This document shows positions 27,935 to 36,824 of a stretch of 64,000 nt of DNA, piece by piece. The stretch is from NCBI GenBank assembly GCA_964352665.1, contig CAYGSJ010000002.1, forward strand, positions 186,001 through 250,000. Direction: 5' to 3'. Source of the DNA: UBA1672 sp964352665 (GTDB lineage Bacteria > Pseudomonadota > Alphaproteobacteria > Micavibrionales > Micavibrionaceae). Position numbers and translations under genes: made by a program. The notes under the pieces are model-generated. The model ran no database searches, was not told where the DNA came from, and was given only the letters and a program-made list of their open reading frames with translations. How positions within the stretch are numbered: position 1 is the first letter of the stretch; the number at the start of each line of letters is the position of its first letter.

Positions 27935-28771
27935 ATGCATTTAATCACGAAACGCGATCTCTTAAAAGGGGGAAACGTGCAACATTTTGAAACGCCCGGC
28001 ACAAATTTTTTTTTCCATGGTCCGGACACGGATACCCTTAAGTCTATGCAGGATAGCCCTGTTATACTTTGGGGGCATGGTTGGGGGCAAAGCCATAAAA
28101 GCTGGGAAAGTCTCGTTACATCACTGGAATCTTACGGCCACCATATATTATTGGATTTCCCGGGATTCGGCGACTCACCAACACCTCCAGAGGATTGGGG
28201 CACGGAACATTATGCCAATGCAATTGCGCAATGGCTCAAGGAACAAGGAATATCCAAAATTATATGGATTGGGCATTCTTTTGGCTGCCGTGTCGGGATT
28301 CAGTTGTCATCTCACCATCCTGATCTCGTCCAGGCGATGGCCGTTATTGCGGGTGCAGGTTTAAAAAGAAAGCGGCCGTTCCTTCAAAGAACTTATTTTT
28401 ATTTACGTATCAAAGCCTTCAAGATTTTAAGGCATGTCGTCCCTGAAGGGCCTTTAAAGGATAAACTTATGACCATTTTTGGTAGCACTGACTACCGGAA
28501 TGCAGGGCCAATGAGAAAAATTTTTGTCCGCGTGGTTAACGAGGACCTTTCCCCGCAGGCAGAAAAAATTCAATGTCCTGTTGCCCTTATATACGGAACA
28601 CAAGATACTGAGACACCACCTGAATTTGGAGAAAGACTTTCGCGCTTGATTCCTGATGCAAAATTATTTCTATTGGATGGGCAGGATCACTACAGTGTTT
28701 TGGATCAGGGGCGCCATCAAGTCATTAAAATTTTGGGCGACTTTATTAAAGAAAACGCAAACAAGCGCTAA
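27935..28771 (+). CDS. Alpha/beta hydrolase linked to the MurF-like ligase
   Basis: 278-residue cytoplasmic alpha/beta hydrolase. It has the oxyanion stretch WGHGWGQSHKSWE, the nucleophile elbow IGHSFGCRVG (Ser near residue 112), an acid in YGTQDTETPP and the catalytic His in GQDHYSVLD. No signal peptide is seen. A GTG at 27977, preceded by AAAAGGGGG, is an alternative start. It is divergent from ddl with only 40 bases between start codons and is followed after 18 bases by a membrane MurF-family ligase, so a role in wall-precursor metabolism is inferred. The substrate is unknown. Confidence 0.75.
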   Translation: MHLITKRDLLKGGNVQHFETPGTNFFFHGPDTDTLKSMQDSPVILWGHGWGQSHKSWESLVTSLESYGHHILLDFPGFGDSPTPPEDWGTEHYANAIAQWLKEQGISKIIWIGHSFGCRVGIQLSSHHPDLVQAMAVIAGAGLKRKRPFLQRTYFYLRIKAFKILRHVVPEGPLKDKLMTIFGSTDYRNAGPMRKIFVRVVNEDLSPQAEKIQCPVALIYGTQDTETPPEFGERLSRLIPDAKLFLLDGQDHYSVLDQGRHQVIKILGDFIKENANKR

Positions 28772-28789
28772 AACCTATGAAAGACCGTT

Positions 28790-30430
28790 ATGGATATTCT
28801 GGCAATTAAAATCATTGTGCTTATTTCTTTCTTTGCTTTTGCTGGCAAACGCTTGATGAACTTTTTGCACGCCCTTCAGCAAGATGACTACAATAACGGC
28901 AGACTCTTATCATGGATCTTGCAACACGGTGTTTTTGATAAACGCGTCAGCGCCGTATTACTCCTTGCGTCCATAGCAGCCTTACTCGGGCATGTGTCTG
29001 AATTTACGCTTCATATCCTTATATTTTGCGTTTTTATAGCCGCAACGTATTTTGAAAAAGATGCCAGGAAGCAATCCAAAAAAGCCCTTAAAATAACAAA
29101 GCGCGCTCAAAGAATCCTGCTGACATCTTTGCTATACAGTCTGCTTTGTGCTGTTGCCGTCATGCAATCGGGGCTTCCTGTACTTTGGATCGTTATAGTG
29201 CAAGCCCTTCCTTTACTGCTGGTTATCGGCAATCTCTCTCTTGCGCCTTATGAGAATTCTGTTCAAAAGAAACTTTATGCCGAGGCCCTTCAAAAACTGG
29301 CCGATATAAACCCGACAATTATCGCGGTGACCGGTTCATATGGTAAAACCTCGGTAAAACATATTCTAGCCCATATCCTGAAGGTTTCCGCACCAACTCT
29401 TGTGACCCCCGGGAGTGTTAACACCGTCATGGGTGTTACCAGAATTTTAAGGGAACAACTGGCGCCCAACCATAAATATTTTGTAACTGAAATGGGTGCT
29501 TACGGCCCCGGTTCTATCAAAAAGCTGTGTGAACTAACACCACCTAATGTCGGTATTATAACATCCATCGGCCATGCCCATTACGAGAGGTTCAGATCAC
29601 TAGAAGCTGTGGTCCAAGCCAAATACGAGCTGGCGGAGTCGGTTTTGTCCAGAAATGGCACGATGATTGTGCATGAAAAAACCCTTAAATACGAACATTC
29701 ACGCAATATACGCAATCAGGCCATGGATCATTTCATTGCCTGCGGTGAGCCCATGGGCACCAAAACACCAAAGAACGAACAGGAGTACAGCTACCTTTCT
29801 GAAGATGATTTGAAAATAATGTCTGTCGAGCAAACCCCAAAGGGACTGTGCGTTACAATAGAATGGAAAGAAGAGAAATATACGTTAAGAGCACCACTAT
29901 ACGGCATTCATCACGGGCATAATATTGCCTTGGCTTTTGCGTGCGCGATGTCACTGGGTATGGAGGCAAAAGATATCAAAACAGCGCTGGCCTCAACGCC
30001 GCAAATCAAGCACCGGCTTGAAGTGAAACAACAGCAAGATGGCAGTATCATTATTGATGATGCGTTCAATTCAAATCCCCCGGGGTTTCGCTCCGCACTC
30101 CATGTTTTAAAGGTCCTGGCCGATGATCGTGACGGGCGCGGAATCCTTGTAACCCCCGGAATTGTTGAGTTAGGCAGCGCACATAACGAAGTCCATAAAA
30201 CCTTGGGAGCACTAGCCGCAGAAACATGCCACATTGTTTTGGTCGTAAATCCAGAACGCATCCCAACATTTCTGGAAGGATTTAGATCCAGCGCAAAAAG
30301 CAAAATTTTGTTGGAGTTTGATACGTTCGAGCAGGCCCAAAAATGGCTTATCGAAAACAAACAAAGCAAAGACGTTATTTTGCTGGAAAATGATTTGCCG
30401 GATATTTACGAACGGGTCTTGAAAATCTAG
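28790..30430 (+). CDS. Membrane-anchored MurF-family ligase
   Basis: 546-residue Mur ligase with an unusual N-terminus: about five hydrophobic helices (residues about 4-20, 52-70, 74-90, 108-126 and 130-152) replace the usual MurF uridine-binding domain. The central ATPase domain carries the P-loop TGSYGKTS (181-188), the Glu of VTEMGAYGPG and the ITSIGHAHYERF region. The MurF-type motif DDAFNSNPPGFRSAL opens a complete C-terminal domain. It should join D-Ala-D-Ala (or a similar unit) to the UDP-MurNAc-peptide, or act on another membrane-linked acceptor. It lies in reverse orientation between murB and ddl. No other catalytic murF is present in this window. Confidence 0.82.
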   Translation: MDILAIKIIVLISFFAFAGKRLMNFLHALQQDDYNNGRLLSWILQHGVFDKRVSAVLLLASIAALLGHVSEFTLHILIFCVFIAATYFEKDARKQSKKALKITKRAQRILLTSLLYSLLCAVAVMQSGLPVLWIVIVQALPLLLVIGNLSLAPYENSVQKKLYAEALQKLADINPTIIAVTGSYGKTSVKHILAHILKVSAPTLVTPGSVNTVMGVTRILREQLAPNHKYFVTEMGAYGPGSIKKLCELTPPNVGIITSIGHAHYERFRSLEAVVQAKYELAESVLSRNGTMIVHEKTLKYEHSRNIRNQAMDHFIACGEPMGTKTPKNEQEYSYLSEDDLKIMSVEQTPKGLCVTIEWKEEKYTLRAPLYGIHHGHNIALAFACAMSLGMEAKDIKTALASTPQIKHRLEVKQQQDGSIIIDDAFNSNPPGFRSALHVLKVLADDRDGRGILVTPGIVELGSAHNEVHKTLGALAAETCHIVLVVNPERIPTFLEGFRSSAKSKILLEFDTFEQAQKWLIENKQSKDVILLENDLPDIYERVLKI

Positions 30431-30578
30431 TTAAACGTGAAATTTACTAAAATTCGGGCCATATTCACATAAGAACGGGCCCGATTTTTATAGAAGCTCT
30501 GAAGATTCGGGCCATATTTTTTTGGCCTTATATTTTTTAGACTTTTTTGGGAATCTCGCCCGGATTTTTTGACCGTTT
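30431..30578. terminator. Bidirectional terminator region with repeated 14-mer
   Basis: Intergenic space between the convergent MurF-like gene and murB. A hairpin of TCGGGCC (30454-30460) with GGCCCGA (30478-30484), followed by TTTTT on the plus strand and an A/T tract on the other side, can stop transcription from both directions. The 14-mer ATTCGGGCCATATT occurs twice (30452-30465 and 30505-30518). The second copy forms a smaller GGCC hairpin with 30524-30527 ahead of a T-rich stretch. Confidence 0.75.
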
Positions 30579-31529
30579 TCAGGTGTATTCACCCACACGA
30601 CGAATTTCCCAGTGAAGCGTTAACCCACATTGATCCTGAACGCGTTTAATCAGATCGTCACCCAAATCTTCTAAATTTCTTGCCGTGGCATTACCGGCAT
30701 TAATCATAAAATTAAGATGTTTGTCACTCATGCGGGCCCCGCCGATTTGCAGATCGCGCCCCCCCGCCTTTTCGACCAGTTGCCATGCTTTCATGTCAGT
30801 TGGCAACCCTGCTTGCTCAAGATCTTCGGCCGATGGATTAGCAAAAGTCGATCCCCCCGTCTTTTCCGAGATTGGCTGGGTCGCCTGTCTGGTTGCCTTG
30901 ATTTCTTTCAAACGATTACGCACGACGTCCTGATCTTCCGGTACCCCTTCAAAAACAGCCGAGATAAAAACTGTACCTTCCGGTACACCGCAATATCTAT
31001 AACGCATATCCATATCTTCGGGACTAAATGGCACAAGAATTCCGTTTTTACTCAATCCCATCGCCGCCACAAGAATATCCTTAATTTCGGCTCCATACGC
31101 ACCGGCATTCATCCGCAACGCCCCGCCTACGGTTCCGGGAATACCGGATAGAAACTCCAGACCGCCAATACCCGCCTTGGCCGCAGCAGAGGCGACGGAA
31201 CCATTCAAAGCGCCAGCACCAACCATGATACGGTTATCCTGTACTTCGATTTCCGAAAAAGCCTTGCCAAGCTGGATTACGCAGCCGCGTATTCCGCCAT
31301 CGCGCACAATTGTATTGGCCATCCCACCCAAAACAAGTAGCGGCTCGTCTTTAGGATATTGCTTTAAAAATATTGATAAATCATCGATATCCGAAGGTTC
31401 AAAAAGCAGGTCTGCAGATCCGCCGCACCGGAACCAGCTTTTCAAACCGATCGGCGCATTTTCAGTAAAGCGGCCATCATAGTCATAGATGTTTATTTTT
31501 TTATTCATGGCCGGAGTGGCGCCGCTCAT
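30579..31529 (-). CDS. murB: UDP-N-acetylenolpyruvoylglucosamine reductase MurB
   Basis: 316-residue FAD enzyme that reduces enolpyruvyl-UDP-GlcNAc to UDP-MurNAc. FAD-binding elements LVLGGMANTIVRDGGIRG and LSGIPGTVGGALRMNAGAYG are present, with the catalytic Ser in KTGGSTFANP and C-terminal Glu in LHWEIRRVGE. Length fits type I MurB. Its ATG overlaps the murC stop by 4 bases (ATGA). A second ATG (31508) could also serve. Confidence 0.97.
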   Translation of the reverse strand: MSGATPAMNKKINIYDYDGRFTENAPIGLKSWFRCGGSADLLFEPSDIDDLSIFLKQYPKDEPLLVLGGMANTIVRDGGIRGCVIQLGKAFSEIEVQDNRIMVGAGALNGSVASAAAKAGIGGLEFLSGIPGTVGGALRMNAGAYGAEIKDILVAAMGLSKNGILVPFSPEDMDMRYRYCGVPEGTVFISAVFEGVPEDQDVVRNRLKEIKATRQATQPISEKTGGSTFANPSAEDLEQAGLPTDMKAWQLVEKAGGRDLQIGGARMSDKHLNFMINAGNATARNLEDLGDDLIKRVQDQCGLTLHWEIRRVGEYT

Positions 31530-32986
31530 GCCGCGCTGCCTTTTAATTTTTGTATTTCGACCTCAAGCTGATCCGGCAACAGAGCGGCCCATTTGGTAAT
31601 ATCGCCGGCCCCCATTAAAATAACGTAATCCCCTGAATGGGCACGTTCTGCCAAAACACGGGGCAAGTCGGTCTTGTCTATGAGTACTTCTACCGATCTG
31701 TGGCTATGTGTTTTCAGACCTTCCACCAGATAAAATTTGTCGACGCCTTCTATCTTGTTCTCGCCCGCCTCATAGACATCGGCCACAATGACATGATCGG
31801 CATCATTAAAACACCTGCAGAACTCTTCATATAAATCATTCAGTCGGGAATAACGATGGGGCTGCATGACCGCGATAACATTTCCACCTGTTTCCCTGAC
31901 AGCTTCACGCGCCGTTTTCAAAACAACATCAATTTCGACCGGATGGTGGGCATAATCATCAATAATCGTAATACCATCAATAATACCCATTTTGGTAAAG
32001 CGTCTTTTTACACCCCCAAAATTCGCCATCGCCTTTTTCATTGTTGCCGTCGGAACACCCATTTCTTTTGCAACCCCCAAGGCAACAAGAGAATTCTGGA
32101 CATTATGCTTACCTGGCATAGAAAGATGAATATCCCTGATCTCTGTTTCTTTTCCGTCTTCAGATAGCCAACCCGCAAAGGTGACATCAAATGTACTGCC
32201 GTCGGCACCGAAGCGCATATTATCAGCGCGGATATCTGCCTGCGGATTAAAGCCGTAAGTAATAACTTTACGGTCTGATACCTGCGCCGCTAAAGTTTGA
32301 ACTTCGGGATGATCAATACACATTAGCGCATAACCATGAAACGGAAGGTTCAGCACGAAACGCCTGTAAGCATCTTTAACATTGTCGAACGAACCGTAAT
32401 GATCCATATGCTCCGGATCCATATTTGTAACCACGGCAACTGTTGCAGGCAGTCTTATAAAACTGCCGTCACTTTCATCCGCTTCGACGACCATCCAGTC
32501 CGATTGCCCGAAACGTGTGTTTGTTCCATATGCATTAACAATACCGCCATTGACAACGGTCGGGTCCAGACCCGCCTGATCTAGCATCTGCCCGACCATA
32601 GATGTTGTGGTGGTTTTGCCGTGCGTTCCGGCAACGGCAACAGATGATTTTAGTCGCATCAACTCGGCCAACATTTCAGCGCGCTGAACGACAGGAATCT
32701 TAGCCGCCCTTGCCGCGACAAGTTCGACGTTATCATCCTTCACCGCCGAAGAGATAACAACGGCTGCAGCTAGCTCTCCGTCCTTGTTACGAATATTTTT
32801 CGGGTCATGCCCTATGGCGACTCTGGCGTTATTTTCTTGCAGACGAACCACATTGGCACTGTTAGCCATATCGGAACCTTGCACATCATATCCAAGCGAT
32901 AATAAAAGGTTGGCGATACCGCTCATCCCTATTCCGCCGATGCCTATAAAATGCAATGTGCCTATGTCCGGTGACATTGTACGCAT
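31526..32986 (-). CDS. murC: UDP-N-acetylmuramate--L-alanine ligase MurC
   Basis: 486-residue ATP-dependent ligase adding the first amino acid of the stem peptide. Its N-terminal Rossmann domain has IGIGGIGMSGIA, the P-loop is GTHGKTTTT (120-128), and the ligase domain has VVEADESDGSF and DDYAHHPVEI. All are diagnostic of MurC. An AGAGGA ribosome site lies 7 bases before ATG 32986. It follows murG by 11 bases and overlaps murB. Confidence 0.97.
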   Translation of the reverse strand: MRTMSPDIGTLHFIGIGGIGMSGIANLLLSLGYDVQGSDMANSANVVRLQENNARVAIGHDPKNIRNKDGELAAAVVISSAVKDDNVELVAARAAKIPVVQRAEMLAELMRLKSSVAVAGTHGKTTTTSMVGQMLDQAGLDPTVVNGGIVNAYGTNTRFGQSDWMVVEADESDGSFIRLPATVAVVTNMDPEHMDHYGSFDNVKDAYRRFVLNLPFHGYALMCIDHPEVQTLAAQVSDRKVITYGFNPQADIRADNMRFGADGSTFDVTFAGWLSEDGKETEIRDIHLSMPGKHNVQNSLVALGVAKEMGVPTATMKKAMANFGGVKRRFTKMGIIDGITIIDDYAHHPVEIDVVLKTAREAVRETGGNVIAVMQPHRYSRLNDLYEEFCRCFNDADHVIVADVYEAGENKIEGVDKFYLVEGLKTHSHRSVEVLIDKTDLPRVLAERAHSGDYVILMGAGDITKWAALLPDQLEVEIQKLKGSAA

Positions 32987-32997
32987 TGTAAATTCCT

Positions 32998-34110
32998 CTA
33001 TTTATTCTTATCTTGATCCGCGACAATCGCAGTCACCAAATTGCCAAGTTTCTTGGCTGCATCCGGCCTAGCGCACTGTTTAGCACTTGCAGCGGCCCGA
33101 GACAAGCTTTCTGGACTTTGAAAACAATTTTCAATTTTTGCCAGTAATGCGTCCTGTGTAAAATTATCTTCGGTCATCACCCAGCCGCCGCCCTGACTTG
33201 CCACAGCATCGGCATTCTTTTTTTGCTGTTGGTCTTTGTGATGAGGATAGGGGACGTATATTGCAGGCCGTCCGGCCAGTGACACCTCGGCCACTGTACT
33301 GGCGCCCGATCTGGCGATCACGAGATGGGCCCTTGATAATTCTTTGGCAACATCACTGATAAATGTTGTCAGTGTCGTGTTAATTCCACTTTTTTTGTAG
33401 GATTCCTTGACAGTTTCAAGATCTGTTTCACGGCATTGCTGGACAATTTTAAGCCGATTTTTGTGCTCGGCAGATAGTTGTGAAAGCGCGGCGGGCACGA
33501 CCTCGCTAAAAACTGTGGCCCCTAGTGATCCACCCATCACCAAAATGCATAACTCTCCGCCGTCGGTTGGGGGAATATATTCGAGATCGTGTAATTTCGA
33601 TATTTCGGCGCGTACAGGATTACCCGTTATGACGCTGCGAAATGTTTCCTCACGGTCAAGACCGGATATATAGGGCATGGAGAGCGCAATACGCTCGGCT
33701 TGCGGCGCAAGCATGGCATTGGCTTTACCGATAATGGCGTTTTGCTCATGTAGAATTGTCGGGATTCCAAGTTTCTGCGCTGCGAACACCCCAGGAAAAG
33801 AGGGATATCCACCAAAGCCAACCACGAGATCAGGTTTAAGGTTTCTAACAAGCCTAAAGCCGTGGAGAATCCCTGTAATTAATTTAACAAGGCCGATAAC
33901 CTTTGCCTTAAAGCCCGAGCCAAGCGTGCCGGACTTGATGACATGTGTCTTTATACCCTCAAACATGGAAGAAAATTGAAGACCCCGATCATCTGTGACC
34001 AGTTCAACACGATAACCCCGCCCTAGTAAATCACGGGCAAGCGCGCTGGCAGGACTCATATGACCGCCTGTTCCTCCTGCACTGATGAGTATGAAATACG
34101 AGTCAGGCAT
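32998..34110 (-). CDS. murG: Lipid II synthase MurG (GlcNAc transferase)
   Basis: 370-residue GT28 glycosyltransferase that converts lipid I to lipid II on the inner face of the membrane. The first Gly-rich loop is ISAGGTGGHMSPASALA, the second is GFGGYPSFPGV, and the C-terminal UDP-GlcNAc motif appears as RSGASTVAEVSLAGRPAIYVPYP in pieces. Length is normal. Its start overlaps the ftsW stop by 8 bases. Confidence 0.97.
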   Translation of the reverse strand: MPDSYFILISAGGTGGHMSPASALARDLLGRGYRVELVTDDRGLQFSSMFEGIKTHVIKSGTLGSGFKAKVIGLVKLITGILHGFRLVRNLKPDLVVGFGGYPSFPGVFAAQKLGIPTILHEQNAIIGKANAMLAPQAERIALSMPYISGLDREETFRSVITGNPVRAEISKLHDLEYIPPTDGGELCILVMGGSLGATVFSEVVPAALSQLSAEHKNRLKIVQQCRETDLETVKESYKKSGINTTLTTFISDVAKELSRAHLVIARSGASTVAEVSLAGRPAIYVPYPHHKDQQQKKNADAVASQGGGWVMTEDNFTQDALLAKIENCFQSPESLSRAAASAKQCARPDAAKKLGNLVTAIVADQDKNK

Positions 34111-35380
34111 TTTTTGTGCCTTTATCTTGTTCTTGTGTTCTGCGCATTGTCAGGCCACTTTTTGCAATTGACGATCTTGCTTTTTGACGGGTTAGGGCAA
34201 GCACCATTCCCATTGCCATTCCCATCGAAATCAATGAAGAGCCCCCATAACTGATAAAGGGGAGAGTCATTCCCTTTGCGGGAATAAGATTTACACTGGA
34301 CGCCATATGGATAAGGGACTGAATTCCAAACATTCCAAGCAAACCACCCGCCGCCAAAACTGAAAACACATCATGGGTTTCCTGCAGTCTTTTTAATCCT
34401 CTTAGCAGGACGAACAGAAAGAGAGATACCAGAAGGAATACGAATATAAGCCCGCCTTCCTCGGCAAGAACCGAGAACGTAAAGTCGGCATGCGCATCCG
34501 GCAGCGTGTTCTTTTCTATACCTTGACCGGGTCCAACACCGATTAAGCCGCCCTTTTTTATTGCCTCAAGCGATTTTTCAACTTGAAAATTATCACCTGT
34601 ATCGGGATAGAAAAAACGATCGACACGGCTTTTTACGTGATGAAGGCCAAGATAGGCCATCCCTAGCCCGGCCGTTCCAGCAGCAAATAAAACCGCAAGG
34701 TAGCGAAAACGCAAACCGCCCAAAAAGATCTGTATCGCGAAGACCAGAGTTAAAACCACCGTCATCCCTAAATCCGGCTGCATAATCAAAAGCACCAAAA
34801 GCAGGAAATATAAACCAACAGCAATATAGTAGCCCGGGAATATCCGTGCCTTTTTTGCGTCCTTGCCATAGAACTGCATTTGCTGCATCGACTTTTTTTG
34901 CAGCGAAATCAACCATGCGGCAACAACGGCAAAAGCAGGCTTTGCAAATTCGCTTGGTTGCAGCGAATAGCCAAGAAAGGATAGCCAGCGCTTGGCCCCC
35001 TTTTCTTCTGTTCCCAAAAATAACACCGCGATCATCATGACAATTGATGCAACCAACACAGCACTCGCAAAGCGCCAAACCAGCTTCGGGTTAAACATGG
35101 AGCCGGCAACGATCAGAAAAACCGTTGGTATTAGAAAGATCATATGTTTTCTTATAAAGTAATAATCCGAAGCGCCGATTTTTTGTGCCACAGAAGGGCT
35201 GGCGGAGGTGACAAGCGCCAGACCAAAAACAAGAAGTGCAATAATAGCCCCCAACATAGCGCGGTCCACTGTCCACCACCAGACCCCTAGAAAAGACCTG
35301 TCCATTCGGGAAAAGGCGCGAGGTTCATTGTATTCGCCGTAAGGGTTTTGTTTCTGAATAATTTGTGCGTTGCCCGACAT
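34103..35380 (-). CDS. ftsW: Divisome SEDS glycosyltransferase FtsW
   Basis: 425-residue protein with about ten transmembrane helices that polymerises lipid II at the septum with FtsI. SEDS hallmarks include the extracellular loop with KSRVDRFFYP, GGLIGVGPGQGIEKNTLPDAHADF (split in the sequence as GVGPGQGIEK and LPDAHADF) and the C-terminal GMTLPFISYGGSSL. A hydrophilic N-terminus of about 40 residues precedes the first helix. It abuts the murD stop and overlaps murG. Confidence 0.96.
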   Translation of the reverse strand: MSGNAQIIQKQNPYGEYNEPRAFSRMDRSFLGVWWWTVDRAMLGAIIALLVFGLALVTSASPSVAQKIGASDYYFIRKHMIFLIPTVFLIVAGSMFNPKLVWRFASAVLVASIVMMIAVLFLGTEEKGAKRWLSFLGYSLQPSEFAKPAFAVVAAWLISLQKKSMQQMQFYGKDAKKARIFPGYYIAVGLYFLLLVLLIMQPDLGMTVVLTLVFAIQIFLGGLRFRYLAVLFAAGTAGLGMAYLGLHHVKSRVDRFFYPDTGDNFQVEKSLEAIKKGGLIGVGPGQGIEKNTLPDAHADFTFSVLAEEGGLIFVFLLVSLFLFVLLRGLKRLQETHDVFSVLAAGGLLGMFGIQSLIHMASSVNLIPAKGMTLPFISYGGSSLISMGMAMGMVLALTRQKARSSIAKSGLTMRRTQEQDKGTKNA

Positions 35381-36793
35381 CTATTTTTCCTGATCCAGTT
35401 TTTCTACCAATTCGGAAAACCGATTGCCGCGATCCTCGAACGACGCAAATTGATCGAAAGAAGCACAAGCCGGAGACAGTAATACAACGGCTCCTCCTCC
35501 GGGCTTTCCTCGATGTTCTTGTGCCATATCGTGGGCCATACCCAAGGCTTTATCCAAAGTAAAACATTTGGAATAGGCCAAATTATAGTTTTCAAACCAT
35601 TTTGCGAAATCATCTGTAGATTCACCGATTAGAAAGGCATGGTTAATATTTCCAAAAAACTCCTCCAGACCATCCAGACCAGTGTGTTTCTTACGTCCCC
35701 CGACAATCCAGTAGATATTATCTCTGCATGCCAAAGCAACCGCAGCCGACGCCGCATTGGTTGCTTTACTGTCATTGATATAGGGAACGCCGTTAATCGT
35801 GCGCACCAAATATTGACGATGGTTAAGACCCGCAAACGCCTCCATCGCCGTCCATATTTTTTCATGCGCAAGGCCTGCTATACGGGCAGCCGCATATGTA
35901 GAGGCAGCATTTTGGTAATTATGTACGCCGCTTAAACTCTGGATTTTTTCTAAATTTCCGACCTCGAAAACATCACTTTCCATGGCATCAAAAAGGGTGT
36001 CGTCTTTAATAAAAACACCATAAGTAACAGATTCCAAAGTCGAGGTTTCAACAACATTCCTGAGTTTAAGTTCCTCTGCACGTGTATATATCTTGCGCGT
36101 ATATTTATCATCTGTACAAATCACCGCGGCGTTATAATCCCCTTCTTTTACTATTTCGGTAATCCGTTCCTTGACTTCGGTGTAGTGATCTATATCTCCG
36201 TGCCTATCCAGATGATCGGGTGTGATGTTCAAAACCACAGAAATATCGGGCCTGAATGTAGGACATAGATCAATTTGAAAGGAGGACATCTCGAGTATAA
36301 CCCATGCATCCTCATCTTTAATCTCTAGATCAAAGACCGGAATACCGATATTGCCCCCTAGCAAACTACTGATACCCGAAGTTTGAAAAATATGATTGAG
36401 AAGGGCCGTTGTCGTCGATTTTCCGTTTGTTCCTGTAACCCCAATTGTCTTCAGGTCGGGATAAACACGATGGAAAAGTTCCAGATCACATATGATCTCT
36501 ATATCTGCTGCTTTGGCACGATTTACTATATCGTGGGGTTTGGGGTGGGTTAGCGGAATTCCCGGAGAAAGCAAAAGAAACGCATAATCGGACAAATGAT
36601 AGTTAACATCTTCCAAAGATTTAAGATTGAGGTCAGCCAGATTCTGGATGTTTTCCGGATTATCGTCACCGATAACAACTTCCACGCCAGCATCCGCGAG
36701 AACTTTTGCCGAAGACGAGCCGCTCCTGCCCAGACCGTATACCAAGACTGGTTTCCCTGAGAGGCCTTCAACAAAACGTTCGATCTTACTCAT
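35381..36793 (-). CDS. murD: UDP-N-acetylmuramoyl-L-alanine--D-glutamate ligase MurD
   Basis: 470-residue Mur ligase that adds D-Glu. It starts with a Rossmann domain (VLVYGLGRSGSSSAKVL), then has the P-loop GTNGKSTT (121-128), the ILEMSSFQ motif and NDSKATNAASA in the C-terminal half. ATG 36793 is chosen because the further in-frame extension to 36958 is hydrophobic, runs into mraY and matches nothing in MurD. It lies 31 bases after mraY. Confidence 0.95.
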   Translation of the reverse strand: MSKIERFVEGLSGKPVLVYGLGRSGSSSAKVLADAGVEVVIGDDNPENIQNLADLNLKSLEDVNYHLSDYAFLLLSPGIPLTHPKPHDIVNRAKAADIEIICDLELFHRVYPDLKTIGVTGTNGKSTTTALLNHIFQTSGISSLLGGNIGIPVFDLEIKDEDAWVILEMSSFQIDLCPTFRPDISVVLNITPDHLDRHGDIDHYTEVKERITEIVKEGDYNAAVICTDDKYTRKIYTRAEELKLRNVVETSTLESVTYGVFIKDDTLFDAMESDVFEVGNLEKIQSLSGVHNYQNAASTYAAARIAGLAHEKIWTAMEAFAGLNHRQYLVRTINGVPYINDSKATNAASAAVALACRDNIYWIVGGRKKHTGLDGLEEFFGNINHAFLIGESTDDFAKWFENYNLAYSKCFTLDKALGMAHDMAQEHRGKPGGGAVVLLSPACASFDQFASFEDRGNRFSELVEKLDQEK

Positions 36794-36824
36794 TTTTTTC
36801 CTATGCGAAGACAAGGCAGGCGTA

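Noticed and set aside
27895..28029. Longer N-terminus for ddl
   Set aside because: It would run through the divergent hydrolase start region and has no similarity to Ddl; ATG 27894 precedes the conserved core.
30717..31151. 144-codon plus-strand frame across murB
   Set aside because: Antisense to conserved murB sequence; composition is that of a shadow frame and it has no ribosome site.
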